Part shown: one piece after another, positions 1-9,800 of the stretch
Numbering within the stretch: the stretch's first letter is position 1
Layout: every line of letters begins with the position of its first letter
Assembly (NCBI GenBank): GCA_964200185.2
Contig: CAXNAD020000326.1
Span: 1-21,761, forward strand
Direction: 5' to 3'
DNA: 21,761 nt
Origin: Choristocarpus tenellus KU-1152
Taxonomy: Eukaryota > Phaeophyceae
The notes under the pieces: model-generated
The model's input: only the letters and a program-made list of their open reading frames with translations
Told to the model about the DNA's origin: nothing
The model's database searches: none
Made by a program: the position numbers and the translations under genes

Positions 1-63
1 GGGGAACCAAGCCCCAAATGGACAAACAGGGCAAAACTCGTACCCTCTAAGATACTTTCACTC
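1..63 (-). mobile_element. MITE-like element, copy A (cut by window edge)
   Basis: The reverse complement matches the left end of copies B and C: GAGTGAAAGTATCTTAGAGG, then ...CCCTGTTTGTCCATTTGGGG. Its outer end is at 63, and the rest lies left of the window. Confidence 0.75.
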
Positions 64-280
64 AACCAGGTGGAGTCCATAAATATTGAAAGATATAGTA
101 CCTTTGCCACAAAAATGTATTTGATGTGTAGAAGGCAAACTTTTCGATCATCCTCGTCACCATATTGCCACAATTGAGCACTACTTCCTAATGCTGCAAA
201 GGTGGCAATGGGAATAGATATAGATCACAAAATTTGCAGTGGTACAAACGAGCAACATTTATACAGAGACTTGGGATTCT

Positions 281-377
281 CCTCTTGCTCCTCGCCGACC
301 TTCACAGGGCTAAGTTGGAGTCATGCGTAGTAGTATGGATATTGGTTCATTGGGAATAGTCTTCTTGGGAACCTTGT
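281..377 (+). repeat. Diverged direct repeat, copy 1
   Basis: It shares TTGCTCCTC, then GGAGTCATG.GTAGTAGTATG, ..TGGTTC and GGGAA with 1248-1352, with many gaps and substitutions. It is probably an old transposon remnant of unknown type. Confidence 0.5.
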
Positions 378-449
378 GTATAGTTCAGTTCCAAATTATA
401 TGTCTTTTTGAAAGTGGCTGCTCTTGTATAATAGCTTCGGCATCATCAG

Positions 450-607
450 CATATGTAAAAAGGACTGAACAAGGATATACCACCTCAATGGGACATCATA
501 ATGACTAAATAATTAAATAGTCAACAAGTACAAGTATATAAAATCTAGGACTTCAAGGTCATATTGGCGTTTATGTAACCGCCATCAAGAGATATCGCCT
601 GTAACAC
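450..607 (-). repeat. Hairpin repeat family, copy 1
   Basis: Read on the minus strand it runs TTACAGGCGAT, then ATGGCGGTTACATAAACGCC, then ATGACCTTGAAGTCCTAG, then TTGTTCAGTCCTTTTT. It aligns over about 155 bp with the copy at 3190. The central stem is partly eroded. Confidence 0.72.
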
Positions 608-965
608 ATACGCAAATATTGACCATACTGGTTTGGAAGTTGATACAATACTATGCGGAAAATGGGCACAATGGTTTATAAGTGAATACACGGAAATTGA
701 CCCCGTTGGTTGGTGTTTGTGTACACAGAAATTGGTCGAATTCGTTGGTGATTGGATAGGTGGAGATTGGTCGCATGGTTGGTATTGTAACAAGGGTAAT
801 GCAGTGACGGTGGTATGGTATGGAGTGAGTAGTATGATATCAGTTCAGGGGGAGTGGAGTGGATGTAAGACTAAGAGGACGCATATAAAATAATCCAGAA
901 TTTGTGACCAAAGCAACGAGTTTGAAGGTGGAGACACGTGGCTTGTGGGCACTACGGGGTCTTAA

Positions 966-1222
966 GATTGAAAGTATCTTAGAGGGTATGAGTTTTTCCC
1001 TGTTTGTCCATTTGGGGTTTGGCTTCCCACGGATTTTTAATGACATTTTTCCTACTCCAAAATGGTTTGGTGCAGGTAAAATGTAAACGTTATGAAAAGG
1101 ATTATCTGGAACAAGGATATTGACATCTCCTAATAAATATGATAGCCAAAATTACATCAAAATTGCGACATTGAATTTTGGCCCCAAAGGACGCGGCTCT
1201 ACCCTCTAAGATACTTTCACTC
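966..1222 (+). mobile_element. MITE-like element, copy B
   Basis: 257 bp with terminal inverted repeats: left GATTGAAAGTATCTTAGAGG, right (reverse complement) GAGTGAAAGTATCTTAGAGG. It is flanked by TAA on both sides (963-965, 1223-1225), a possible 3-bp target duplication of TWA type. It has no coding capacity. The interior is shared with copy C along its whole length. Confidence 0.75.
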
Positions 1223-1247
1223 TAAGTTGCAGGCTCTTGTGATGCTT

Positions 1248-1352
1248 CCCTTGCTCCTCATCCACTTTTGGAAGGCTATAGCCTGGAGGCATGATAGTAG
1301 TAGTAGTATGAACACTGGTTCGTGTCGGGAACAATTTCCTACAGGATCTTGT
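1248..1352 (+). repeat. Diverged direct repeat, copy 2
   Basis: Partner of 281-377 in the same orientation (TTGCTCCTCATCC, then GAGGCATGATAGTAGTAG). The two copies are 967 bp apart. Confidence 0.5.
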
Positions 1353-2415
1353 ACACACATCAAGGTAATTTTTTAGAAAGTAGTCTTTCGAGAGTAGTTA
1401 CTCCTTTTGAGTAAAATGTTGTTGTACCCTTGATTTTGATCTTTCCTCTCCTTTCACAGATCACATAATAAAAATACTAGTATGTAAGATAATGTTAATC
1501 GAAAATATGGTGTTGATGGTACTGTTTGTAGTCATACCAAACTGTCAACAAGATATTTCTTGAAGGTTCTTCGCTTCATTGTTTAATTTCCTATTTTGAA
1601 ATATTGGGAATTTCACATCCGAAATTTCGATTAACGTTCTGTGTGTATGTTATTAATTCTAAATTGAAATCATATCATCATTTTGGGATAATTAATGTTA
1701 GTTTGTTAGGACTCTAGATCCTATTAGTAGGAAGATTCAGAAGTAAATTGGTTCTTCATTACTCCAACAATTTAGATATTACAAAATGATAGGGTATAAA
1801 GTAATGTGAGTTATGTGAGTTTTGTGAGTGTGAGAATTCGCCGTGGTAGACAAGGGACTGATGTCGTGACAAAAGAAGGAAAAGATAGGGAGGATGACAG
1901 GGGTTTAATGCCTTGAAAGAAGAACTGGTAGTCGGGACGTTATTTAGAAATGAGAGTCTGAGGATGAGTTGACAGAAAGAAATGTCAAAGTCAAAGGTAT
2001 GGGGAAGAAGGAATACGGAGGAAGGATCAAGGTTACCTCCGAGGAACCATTTAAGTAAGTCTTTCCCACTGGCCCGACCTCTCGATTGCTCACGATTGAG
2101 TGGGGTGTGGGAGGGAGGGAGGTCAACTTAGGCGGGGTAGGTGTCTTGTAGTTCAAAGACACTGCATGGGAGTGGATAAAGGTGGATTATTTCGGAAGAT
2201 TGCGGGGTGTTCTTGGATGAACAAGGTTGTTGAGGAATGGAGTGTATGTGAGGTTAAGAGTGGAAAATAAATTACTTCGAAGTAATCCAGAGGCAAACCA
2301 ACTGAGAGGTAGGCAGGGTTGAACTTAAGTGATCCTGAGAAGAGGGCAAAATGGTGTATTGTACAATTGTGAAAAGAACCTCTGCTGAATTGTGGTCACT
2401 TTGTGTGTGGAAAGG
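1353..2415. other. Gene-free interval
   Basis: I see no coding region, RNA gene or clear repeat here beyond a faint resemblance of 2236-2295 to 850-905 (...AATCCAGA), both lying upstream of a MITE copy. It is AT-rich with scattered stops in all frames. The interval 608-962 is likewise empty apart from that resemblance. Confidence 0.5.
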
Positions 2416-2673
2416 GAGTTAAAGTATCTTAGAGTGTATAGTTTTTCCCTGTTTGTCCATTTGGGGCTTGGCTTCCCACGGGTTTTTAATAACATCTTAC
2501 CTACTCCAAAATGTTTCAGATTAGGTAAAATGTGTTTGTTACGACAAAGTGTGTCTGGAACAAGGATGTTAACATCTCCGAACAAACACGATAGCCAAGA
2601 TTTCATCAAAATTGCAACATTGGATATTGTCCCCCAAATGGACGCGACTCTACCCTCTATGATACTTCGACTC
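2416..2673 (+). mobile_element. MITE-like element, copy C
   Basis: 258 bp, same family and orientation as copy B, with both inverted ends (GAGTTAAAGTATCTTAGAG; right end GAGTCGAAGTATCATAGAGG as reverse complement). The flanks show AAGG on both sides (2412-2415, 2674-2677), which disagrees with the TAA seen at copy B, so the type of target duplication is unsettled. Confidence 0.75.
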
Positions 2674-2809
2674 AAGGGGGAGTATCAACTTTGTCTACAT
2701 ACTGTTGCGCAAATATACTATTGAAATAGAGTGTTTTGTACAAGGGGGAATATCAACTTTGTGTGCACTGTTGCTCAAATAAACAATTGGATAGAGTGTA
2801 TTATACAGG
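2674..2809 (+). repeat. Tandem duplication, 68-bp unit
   Basis: Two imperfect units start at 2674 and 2742. Each begins AAGGGGGA.TATCAACTTTGT and continues CACTGTTGC.CAAATA. It abuts the right end of MITE copy C. The purine run before TATCAAC resembles a retrotransposon polypurine tract, but no LTR could be shown. Confidence 0.7.
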
Positions 2810-3189
2810 GTAAGAAAGATGTCTTAGAATGCAGAAGGGTTCAAATCTGCCCACCTCTCAACCAGTTTGACACTCCAGAATTGTGTAGAGAAACAAATAA
2901 TAATTATCTGGAACACGATAATAGTTCCAAACTGTAAAGTGTCGGTCAGTTGTGGATGACCATGGATATATAAATACAGATATAGCAAAGGAGGTACACC
3001 TTATAACTTGTACTGCCGAATTTGATTTACCTCTGAAGGTGATTTCTGTTATCCACCAATTCCATGATGGTATGAGGGCATGTGTTTGCATGGATGATGA
3101 TGAGTGCACTGACAAGTTCGAGATTGGAATGGACCTTCGGCAGGAGTGTTCTCACTCCACTCACTTCACCTTCTTCACTGCAGTGCTCA

Positions 3190-3345
3190 GTGTCACAGGC
3201 GATGGGTCTATTGGGTGTTGCATACACGCCATTATGACCTTTAAGTCCTAGACTTAGTATATTGTGCTTTTGACTATTTATTAATTTGTCGTAGTGATGC
3301 TGTACATAGGTCGTGCTTGTTTGTTCAGTCCTTTTGATATACTTC
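3190..3345 (+). repeat. Hairpin repeat family, copy 2
   Basis: Same family as 450-607, opposite orientation: GTGTCACAGGCGATGGG, then CGCCATTATGACCTTTAAG, TTTTGACTATTTATTAATTT, and TTGTTCAGTCCTTTTGATAT. It overlaps short chance reading frames on both strands, which I do not call as genes. Confidence 0.72.
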
Positions 3346-3776
3346 ATTCAAAGTAATAAAGTGAATAATCAAAGTGAGAGATCAAGTATATTTGAACGTG
3401 TTTCCACTAGGGCGTCCATCTTTACCCTACAGGCTTGTGGATTGGATTTAAATATCTCATTATGGTAAGCTTCCAGAGCATTTTATAATATCGAGGTTCT
3501 ACCTGTCTCTTCATACCGGAGAGAATACCCAGCTTGCCAGATGGGACTGTTAATTGCTCGTTGGGACGCTGTGGGATCTCATGGTTTTGTTGACTCCTTG
3601 GGATGTCCTGGACTCGTCTTCATCTCCGCTTCTCTCGAATTGGAGGAAAGGGTCTGCATCATCGCATCTGTGCCGCAGATGCCACAACCCCAGCGAGGAA
3701 CGAACCTTGCGACTATGAGAGGGCATTCACTCATGTTCGCATTGATGATCTGCTCTCAAGATAACGGCTTGAGGGT
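3346..3776. other. Gene-free interval
   Basis: It contains an open frame of 87 codons (from 3541) with no recognised motif or homology. The composition does not favour coding, and I see no RNA gene or repeat. Confidence 0.4.
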
Positions 3777-3960
3777 CTCTCTTTATGACCTTGAGGTTGC
3801 GTAATAGAGTCGAGGTTGCCTTACGGGTCTCATCAATGGCCTGTACTCGAGTGCATGGCTTCAGACCTCTCTTTATGACCTTGTAGCTAGGCAAGAGTGC
3901 AGGGCGCCTTACTGTGTCTACAGGGTCCTACCAATGACCAGTGGGCCAGACCATGAATTC
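3777..3960 (+). repeat. Imperfect tandem repeat, 90-bp unit
   Basis: Two units start at 3777 and 3867 with CTCTCTTTATGACCTTG. They share ..CCTTACGGGTCT / ..CCTTACTGTGTCT and end ATGGCTTCAGA / ATGAATTCAGA. The start of a third, weak unit follows (ACTCCCTCTAATGAGG). Confidence 0.7.
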
Positions 3961-4431
3961 AGAGACTCCCTCTAATGAGGGGAAGATTTCAAGATTATGC
4001 ATGGGGGTGCTGGCAGCATTACTGTTCCGCGTGTCTCAATTTTCTGTAGAGTAGGTTCCACTTTATTCGCATACCAACTCTTGTTGTCCGTTGGTGCTCT
4101 CGCTGTCTGCATGCATTATCCTCCATTGCAATCACTTTCAGGTACACAGGTACCCAGCAGTTCAATCAGTCACAACTCAGGCGCATGTGGCTAGGGGAGC
4201 ACAAGGTGTGCTTTGCCCGTGACCCATAGGTCTGCAAGGAGAAAGGATAGAGGCTGGATGCTCGGGCTGAGCAACTTGAGAAAGAGACAAAATGGAGCGC
4301 AGGACGAGTCTGATATTTATAATCTTCGTAGAACAGTGAACAAGAGCACACTGGAGATGGCAATAGGGTGGGGGGAGATTGTTACGTGTAGATGAGTGGG
4401 CAACAATATATATTGGATTTGATTACAACAA
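3961..4431. other. Gene-free interval
   Basis: It contains short open frames on both strands (60-65 codons) without recognised motifs, and no RNA gene or clear repeat. Confidence 0.4.
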
Positions 4432-4655
4432 GAGGAGAGTCTTTCAATGACAGTACCCTATTACTATATCACCAGACATCAATTTATGTCTTGTAATTAT
4501 ATTTGGTTATAGTAGCTGAAGGGGAAGAGTCTATGACAGTACCTTACTAGTATGTTGTTGTGAGACATTTTTCTTATTTTTTAATGTTCATTGTTCTTAG
4601 GGAAGGAGAGTCTCTCTATGGCAGTACCCTATTTTGACATGAGTGTGAGACTCTG
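4432..4655 (+). repeat. Three spaced repeats
   Basis: Three diverged units start near 4432, 4522 and 4602. Each reads GAGAGTCT...ATGACAGTACC.TA followed by an ACAT or GAGAC segment. The spacing is about 90 and 80 bp. Confidence 0.65.
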
Positions 4656-4937
4656 GTGTAGGATGTTTTCTCTCGAACTTTGAGTCAATTGCAGAGTGAG
4701 TGCCTTGAGGTGAGATTGACATGCTAGAATATCTGTTGTCATGGCAAACGTTGGAAGGGGGACTTTCCTCCGGGTTTCCTCCTCCATCCCAACGCTGCCT
4801 ACTGATACATGAGGACCTGGAAGTGACATTCATTTCGTTTGTGCTATCTAAATTGTAGGATAAGGAATGACATGTTAGTTCCTTCTACAATCACCTGTTC
4901 TTCACATTGAAACAGTTATGATTCATGCTGGGGGGCA

Positions 4938-5025
4938 TGTCACAGGTGATTGGTCGTAATGGCGGTTTCATAATCGCCATTATGACGTTGAAATCCTAGA
5001 TTATATATCTTGTACCTCTTGACTA
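4938..5025 (+). repeat. Hairpin repeat family, copy 3 (truncated)
   Basis: It runs TGTCACAGGTGATTGG, then the hairpin, then TCCTAGATTATATATCTTGT and CTTGACTA. It stops at the TA where the mariner end begins, while copies 1 and 2 continue with TTTA. It holds the best-preserved hairpin (4953-4986): GTCGTAATGGCG pairs with CGCCATTATGAC around a 10-base loop, with one G-T pair. Confidence 0.75.
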
Positions 5026-6108
5026 CTTCCTCCGTTCGGAAGTAGATGCAACATACTTTTGCAAGCTCAAACTCCGTTCTCACACGGGAACGACCCACAA
5101 GATAACCCTCTGGACCAGGATTAGTTCTCATATAGATTGGGAGAAATGCAAAATTTGATATGGTGGGTAGTCATGACTGTGGAAGATCACCAGTGCAAAG
5201 TCGACTAAGTTGCATTTAATGGGGTTTATTGGGATACTGAGGACAAAGATCCCCATCGTTCGAGCGATTCACTCATCCCTTCATCGCTTATCGGTTCCAA
5301 TTCATCGGCCCAGAACTCTGTCCAGGATCTAGACTCGAAAATCCCAATGAAGAATAGCGTGGTGGTGCGATGCCTGTAGGCGATAGGGCGCGAGACTCGA
5401 ATGACCTGGAGGACGGCAGCAGCCACCATAGAGAGATTTCTTGAATCACCATGTTCTGTCATCTGAAGGGATATGGCAGCCAGATCGTACGGGGTGAATA
5501 ATTGGACCTTGTACGACGTCGCAAGGAGCGATGTAGCCACCGTACAAATAACCGTGTCGTTTGGGATGTCCCGTCGGTACACCGCACATCCTCGCGCAAA
5601 TGGTCGCCAAACCTGGGGTCTCCATTGCCCTCATTGTGGGACCTGTACAAGTGCGAGAAGGTGAAGAAGGTCAAGCGAGGGATTAAGCCAGTCCTCTTAG
5701 ACCAGCAGAAAGTCAACAGGGTGGGTTTCGTCATCAGCCGCATGCACAGGAAGGAGGGAAGTTGGGTATTAGTGGATGATCTATATGACTGGGTGCATGT
5801 GGGCGAGAGTGGTTTTACATCCTCAAAGATGAGCAAGGTGTGTACCTGCACCTGACTGAGGGTCCACCCACCTCCCATAGGCACAGAATAAGCAGTACAA
5901 TACGAAGATTGTGTTCTTTGCAGCTGTGGCCCGCCCTAGGGAGCTCTCCAACTGGGTGTGGTTCAATGGGAAAATCAGGACTTGGCCATTTGCGGACACT
6001 AAGGTCGCTCAGCGCTCCACCAAACACCGCCCCAAGTGCACCTAGGACCTTGTGCCAGCTACGGTGTACGGAGAGAGGTATTAGAAGCTCAGGGATCTAA
6101 TATTGGTA
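5026..6108 (+). pseudogene. Decayed mariner-like transposon with broken transposase
   Basis: Coding similarity runs from about 5514. First comes an eroded RRRKERC stretch with SLWDLYK and GIKPVLLDQQKVNRVGFV (frame of 5514). Then come LYDWVHV and the first catalytic region. After a one-base loss at about 5808 the frame continues as WFYILKDEQGVYLH, and after another at about 5889 as KQYNTKIVFFAAVARPR, NGKIRTWPF and ADTKVAQRSTKHRPK. Stops lie at 6043 and 6082. The first catalytic Asp (normally VH-[VI]-D-E) is Gly (GGC at 5802). The second and third catalytic residues are absent, because similarity ends near 6108. The motifs KW-F, AAVARPR and GKI..WPF are typical of plant-type mariner (DD39D) transposases. 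A left end, CTTCCTCCGTTCGG, resembling Stowaway/mariner termini follows a TA at 5024-5025. I found no right terminal repeat. Confidence 0.85.
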
Positions 6109-6573
6109 TGTACACATTGCCGAAGGATTCTGGGAATGCAGCTGAAAGTGCATGGTCATTAAGCCTGTCTTCTTGTTGTGTGATGACAACCTGTAAGTGA
6201 AGAATCCCACGACTCCGTCAAGTCTAGTTTAAAAGGAAATGCTCTTCTCGACATTGTTAGTTGAGCAGTAACTGATATATCTCTATTGAGGTTGTTTTCA
6301 CTGGTTTCTTCCTGTGAAACCCTCTGCCTGCCACCTATGATCTTCAACAACACCATCAGTTGTTAAGTGATGTAGTGAAGGTTGTGATAAATACGATATC
6401 GTATCGAAAATCAAAAACCAGTCAAATGCCTCCCAATGATCATATATACCTCCTCTCTCAACGGACTCCCTCAAACCAACAAGAGATTTTGCGTTATAGG
6501 CAGGGTTGGAAGGCGATCGCTAGATACAGTTCCATTGCCCGTGGTGTGGTGTGGTGAATTATATTCAATTGTG
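6109..6573. promoter_or_regulatory. Interval upstream of DEK (probable 5' region/promoter)
   Basis: It lies between the end of mariner similarity and the DEK start codon. No clear TATA box at a set distance is visible. It holds a perfect 14-bp palindrome (6391-6404, ATACGATATCGTAT) and an in-frame ATG at 6436 that could act as an alternative start. Promoter function is inferred from position alone. Confidence 0.4.
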
Positions 6574-6870
6574 ATGGGGGATGAGAGTAGAGAAGATGGA
6601 TTGGAAATATCTACAGCGGGCACGATGTTGAAATCGATAAGTGCAGATGATCAAGAGGAAGTCAAGCCGAAAGGGAACAGGGGGAGCGTTGAAGGTAGCA
6701 GAGGAGACGGATACGTGGGGGACAATGTGAAATTTTTTGGTACAAAAAATAGTGTGGATGAAGACAAGGAAGACGAGGATAAAGAGGGGGAGGAGGAAGA
6801 GGAGGAAGAGGAAGATCTCAGTGGGGGACGCCGTAGGAAAGTGACAGAGAGGTTCGCCGACACCTTCCAG
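6574..6870 (+). CDS. DEK: DEK exon 1: acidic N-terminus
   Basis: This exon encodes 99 residues from MGDESRED to FADTFQ and ends at CAG|GTACCA in phase 0. It includes a run of eight Glu residues and the RRRKVTERF segment that precedes the core domain in plant-type DEKs. The reading frame closes with a stop 12 bases into the intron. The following intron (693 bp, 6871-7563) shows nothing recognisable apart from short chance reading frames. Confidence 0.85.
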
Positions 6871-9800
6871 GTACCAAATTAGTCGGTTTTGAATTAAGTG
6901 GTCGATAGATCAATATGGAGATGTCGTAGGCTCTTCTTCTGATGACCTCTCTCTTTTCTTGTCGGATCGTGTCGCCCCAATTCTCATCGCCTCTCTCAAA
7001 GACTTCGCTCTTAGCTTACGCATTTGCCAAACGATGAAATGTGATTCCCTAGCTGCAGCAATCGACTGCATGAGAATTTCGCTCTGCTATGCGCCTTAGT
7101 TCGGGCTCGTTGAAAAATTTCAGAGGTGGCCAGCGAGTCATCCACGATTCCGCAGTGTTTCAGTTTCAATGTGTTCTACGATTATAGACTACGGCAGATG
7201 TTTCAGGAAATGATGCATATCTGGCAAGAAAGGATCGTTCTGAAGACAGGTATGCCGAGAATGCTCGTTAGTTTTGGTCGGTGTCGTACCCAACTAGTCT
7301 GTTCAATTGAAACGCTCAACTTTTTTTGCTGGCAAGACATGGGGAGGTCACCTGGGCATTGATGCAATGGTGTGAATTGCATGCATGGCTTTCGTCAGGA
7401 CGTGAGAATAGATGTGCGATCAAGGCTTAAGAGAAGATAAATTATGCAAAACCAACCACGACCAAATCATGAGACAGGTCCTTATCCCCTCATCGTATCC
7501 CGCACCCCAACTGTTTCTTGTAACCCCTCTCTCCCACACGATACCGATATGGTCCCAACAAAGAGGCCATCGGAGGCAAAGAAAGTGGAGGTGGTGATGG
7601 GGAAGGGTGTCAAGTTGGAGGACATGCCCAATGTCATGGAACGACTGTTGAATATCCCTCGTACAGCTCCAGTGCTGACAAACCTCCATCACGTTATATT
7701 CGGAAGGGTGGGAAAGGTCAGCCAATCTTGTGTGAATGGTTGGGAGGAATGGCATCTGTTTCACATAGATCCACAGACAGACTCTGTTGGCTCTTTATTT
7801 AGATTTTACAAATCACTTTTGCTTCAACTCTAGGCATGTCAGCAAATCACAGCAGTATTCTAATTGCCCAAGTTTTTAAGGCTGCCTCAGAGCATCTGTT
7901 TGAATGGTGGGCACTTTGCCGGAGTACCATGTTATATTTTGTTATTACCATGCATGAATGTCATGGTAGTATTTCTTGTGCGTTGTGTGGACTTCTTGCC
8001 GCTTTGCACCCCTCAACCAAAGCCGAGTCATTGACTCTTCCTCTGTCTATAAATCCTTGTTCAATGGCACCAATGTTGCTGTCATCACCACCTCAATTAC
8101 ATTCTTGCAGAAATCAGAGCTGAAGGGAAATTTTAGATTATTCTCTGGTGTTGTTCTCTCGGACCAGTCGGATCGAACCAAGCTCAAGGCAAGGTTGGAA
8201 AGCAAGAAGTGGACACTGCCCATGCTTAAGGAAGGGATGGACTTACTAGAGGTTTGTACGTGATTGATGTAGGATGGAATGGAAAGGTCAGTGCTTCAGG
8301 AAATGGAAATTCTGTATGTGTGTGGAGAAGGGGGGTGGGGGGCAAGGAGGAGGGGGGCATAGTGTAGGGGATTGGTTGAGTTGTGATTTGGACAGGTGGG
8401 ATGTGGGTGGGAGTGTGCAAGCTATAGTGTGAGGGTTGCCAATGTGCACAGGAGCTGCACCATTGGAAACTGGACCAAATCTATGACTGCTGTGCATGCC
8501 GTTGATTGAGCACCATGGTGAACTATTGGTTGTATTTGTCAAAAGCGGTAAATATTTTTGTGATGGTAGTCCTTACTGTCCTGAGGTCCTCTTGGGAGGT
8601 AACGACTTTTTCTTAGGTAGTGATAGGTGGTGCATTCCTCACCTTGAAGTTTCATTGTGTACCTTGCAGAAGAACGAGTCCACCTCTAACACTGAACAGT
8701 GATTGCAACTGAGCATGATGCTTCATCAAGTATTTTGTGGTTAGCTCTTGTGCCCTGTACCATTTTTTCTTGTAACTACTATGGTAGGATAGGGCTATCC
8801 CTATCTGTACACTTAAAACTACCCCAAAACTAGCCCACATCCTTAGTTCAGTCCTTCACCCTGATACCTGCTAGGTGCCACGCTTTGGATCATCATTTGA
8901 GGGTAAAACCCCCGACAAGAGCAAGCTCATTGAAAGGTTTATGGAATGGCTGGAGAATCCTCAGCCCTCAGGCAAGAAGGTATGCCCCCATTCCCATCCC
9001 CTTCCCTTAGCAACCTTTTATTGTTCTTCTGGTTGGAGTCGTTTTTGCTTCTTGGATGGGCTTTTGTTTGGTTGATGTGCTCTAGTGGCATCATTCTTGT
9101 ACTACGCATCATGTTTTTACCATGGTGTAAATTATTACTGATGCAATACAATGGAGATTTAGTTGTGAAAATATTACTAGAGTAGGACAGAAGAACTCCC
9201 TTGATTGATTGGTCTCTTGAAGAGTTTCAGGAAGTCATCCTCTTCTGTACCTTGGCCGGTGTGTGGCGTGCCTGTCCTATGACTACACCGCTGATGTGAA
9301 GTAGGACCTCATCAACCTTACCTACCCTGTATGTTTGTAAGTGAGCAATTGCCATGGGCATGCTGTGTGCACAAAAAGTCCAGCTGTCTGGTGTTAACTT
9401 TTTGAAACCTGGAAGGATCCAAGGGAATGAGGTATATGAGTGTTGACAATCCTAAGTGTTTTTTTTCAGGTTTCTTTTTTTTATAGTGGCAATCTCTAGG
9501 CGCATAATGCAATTTTAGCTGGAGACAACAGGTTAGTAGACTCTACGGGACTTGACTGACTCATGGGACCCTTGCCTTGTTTTGAGAACGCCTTCATAGC
9601 ACCAGTTCAAATATACGTTCGGTGCCTCTTGGAGCCCATGGGACAAGCAGTGTAGTGCGGTTTATTTGCTTCAAGTTCCATTAAACATACTACATCTACT
9701 GGCTGTTTCAGCAGGGAGTAACTGGGGGGGTGGGCAGGGTGGGTGTGTTGGGGGGGGGGTGATGATACGTTAACAGAGCTTTGCAAGGGTCGGGAGTAGT

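Noticed and set aside
2674-2700. Retrotransposon polypurine tract and LTR start
   Set aside because: AAGGGGGAG followed by TATCAAC is suggestive, but no paired LTR, primer-binding site or reverse transcriptase remnant was found.
2840-2870. tRNA B-box-like GGGTTCAAATC
   Set aside because: The surrounding bases do not fold into a T-arm or cloverleaf, and no A-box lies at the right distance.
4432-4655. CRISPR array
   Set aside because: There are only three units with diverged cores and unequal spacing, in a eukaryotic setting.
5226-5582. 118-codon open frame on the minus strand
   Set aside because: It overlaps the start of the mariner transposase, has no recognised motif, and has no neighbouring exons with matching phase. 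It is more likely chance.
9201-9275. Possible DEK exon after TTTCAG at about 9230
   Set aside because: In the required phase-0 frame it reads hydrophobic residues (EVILFC) unlike the Lys-rich linker expected there.
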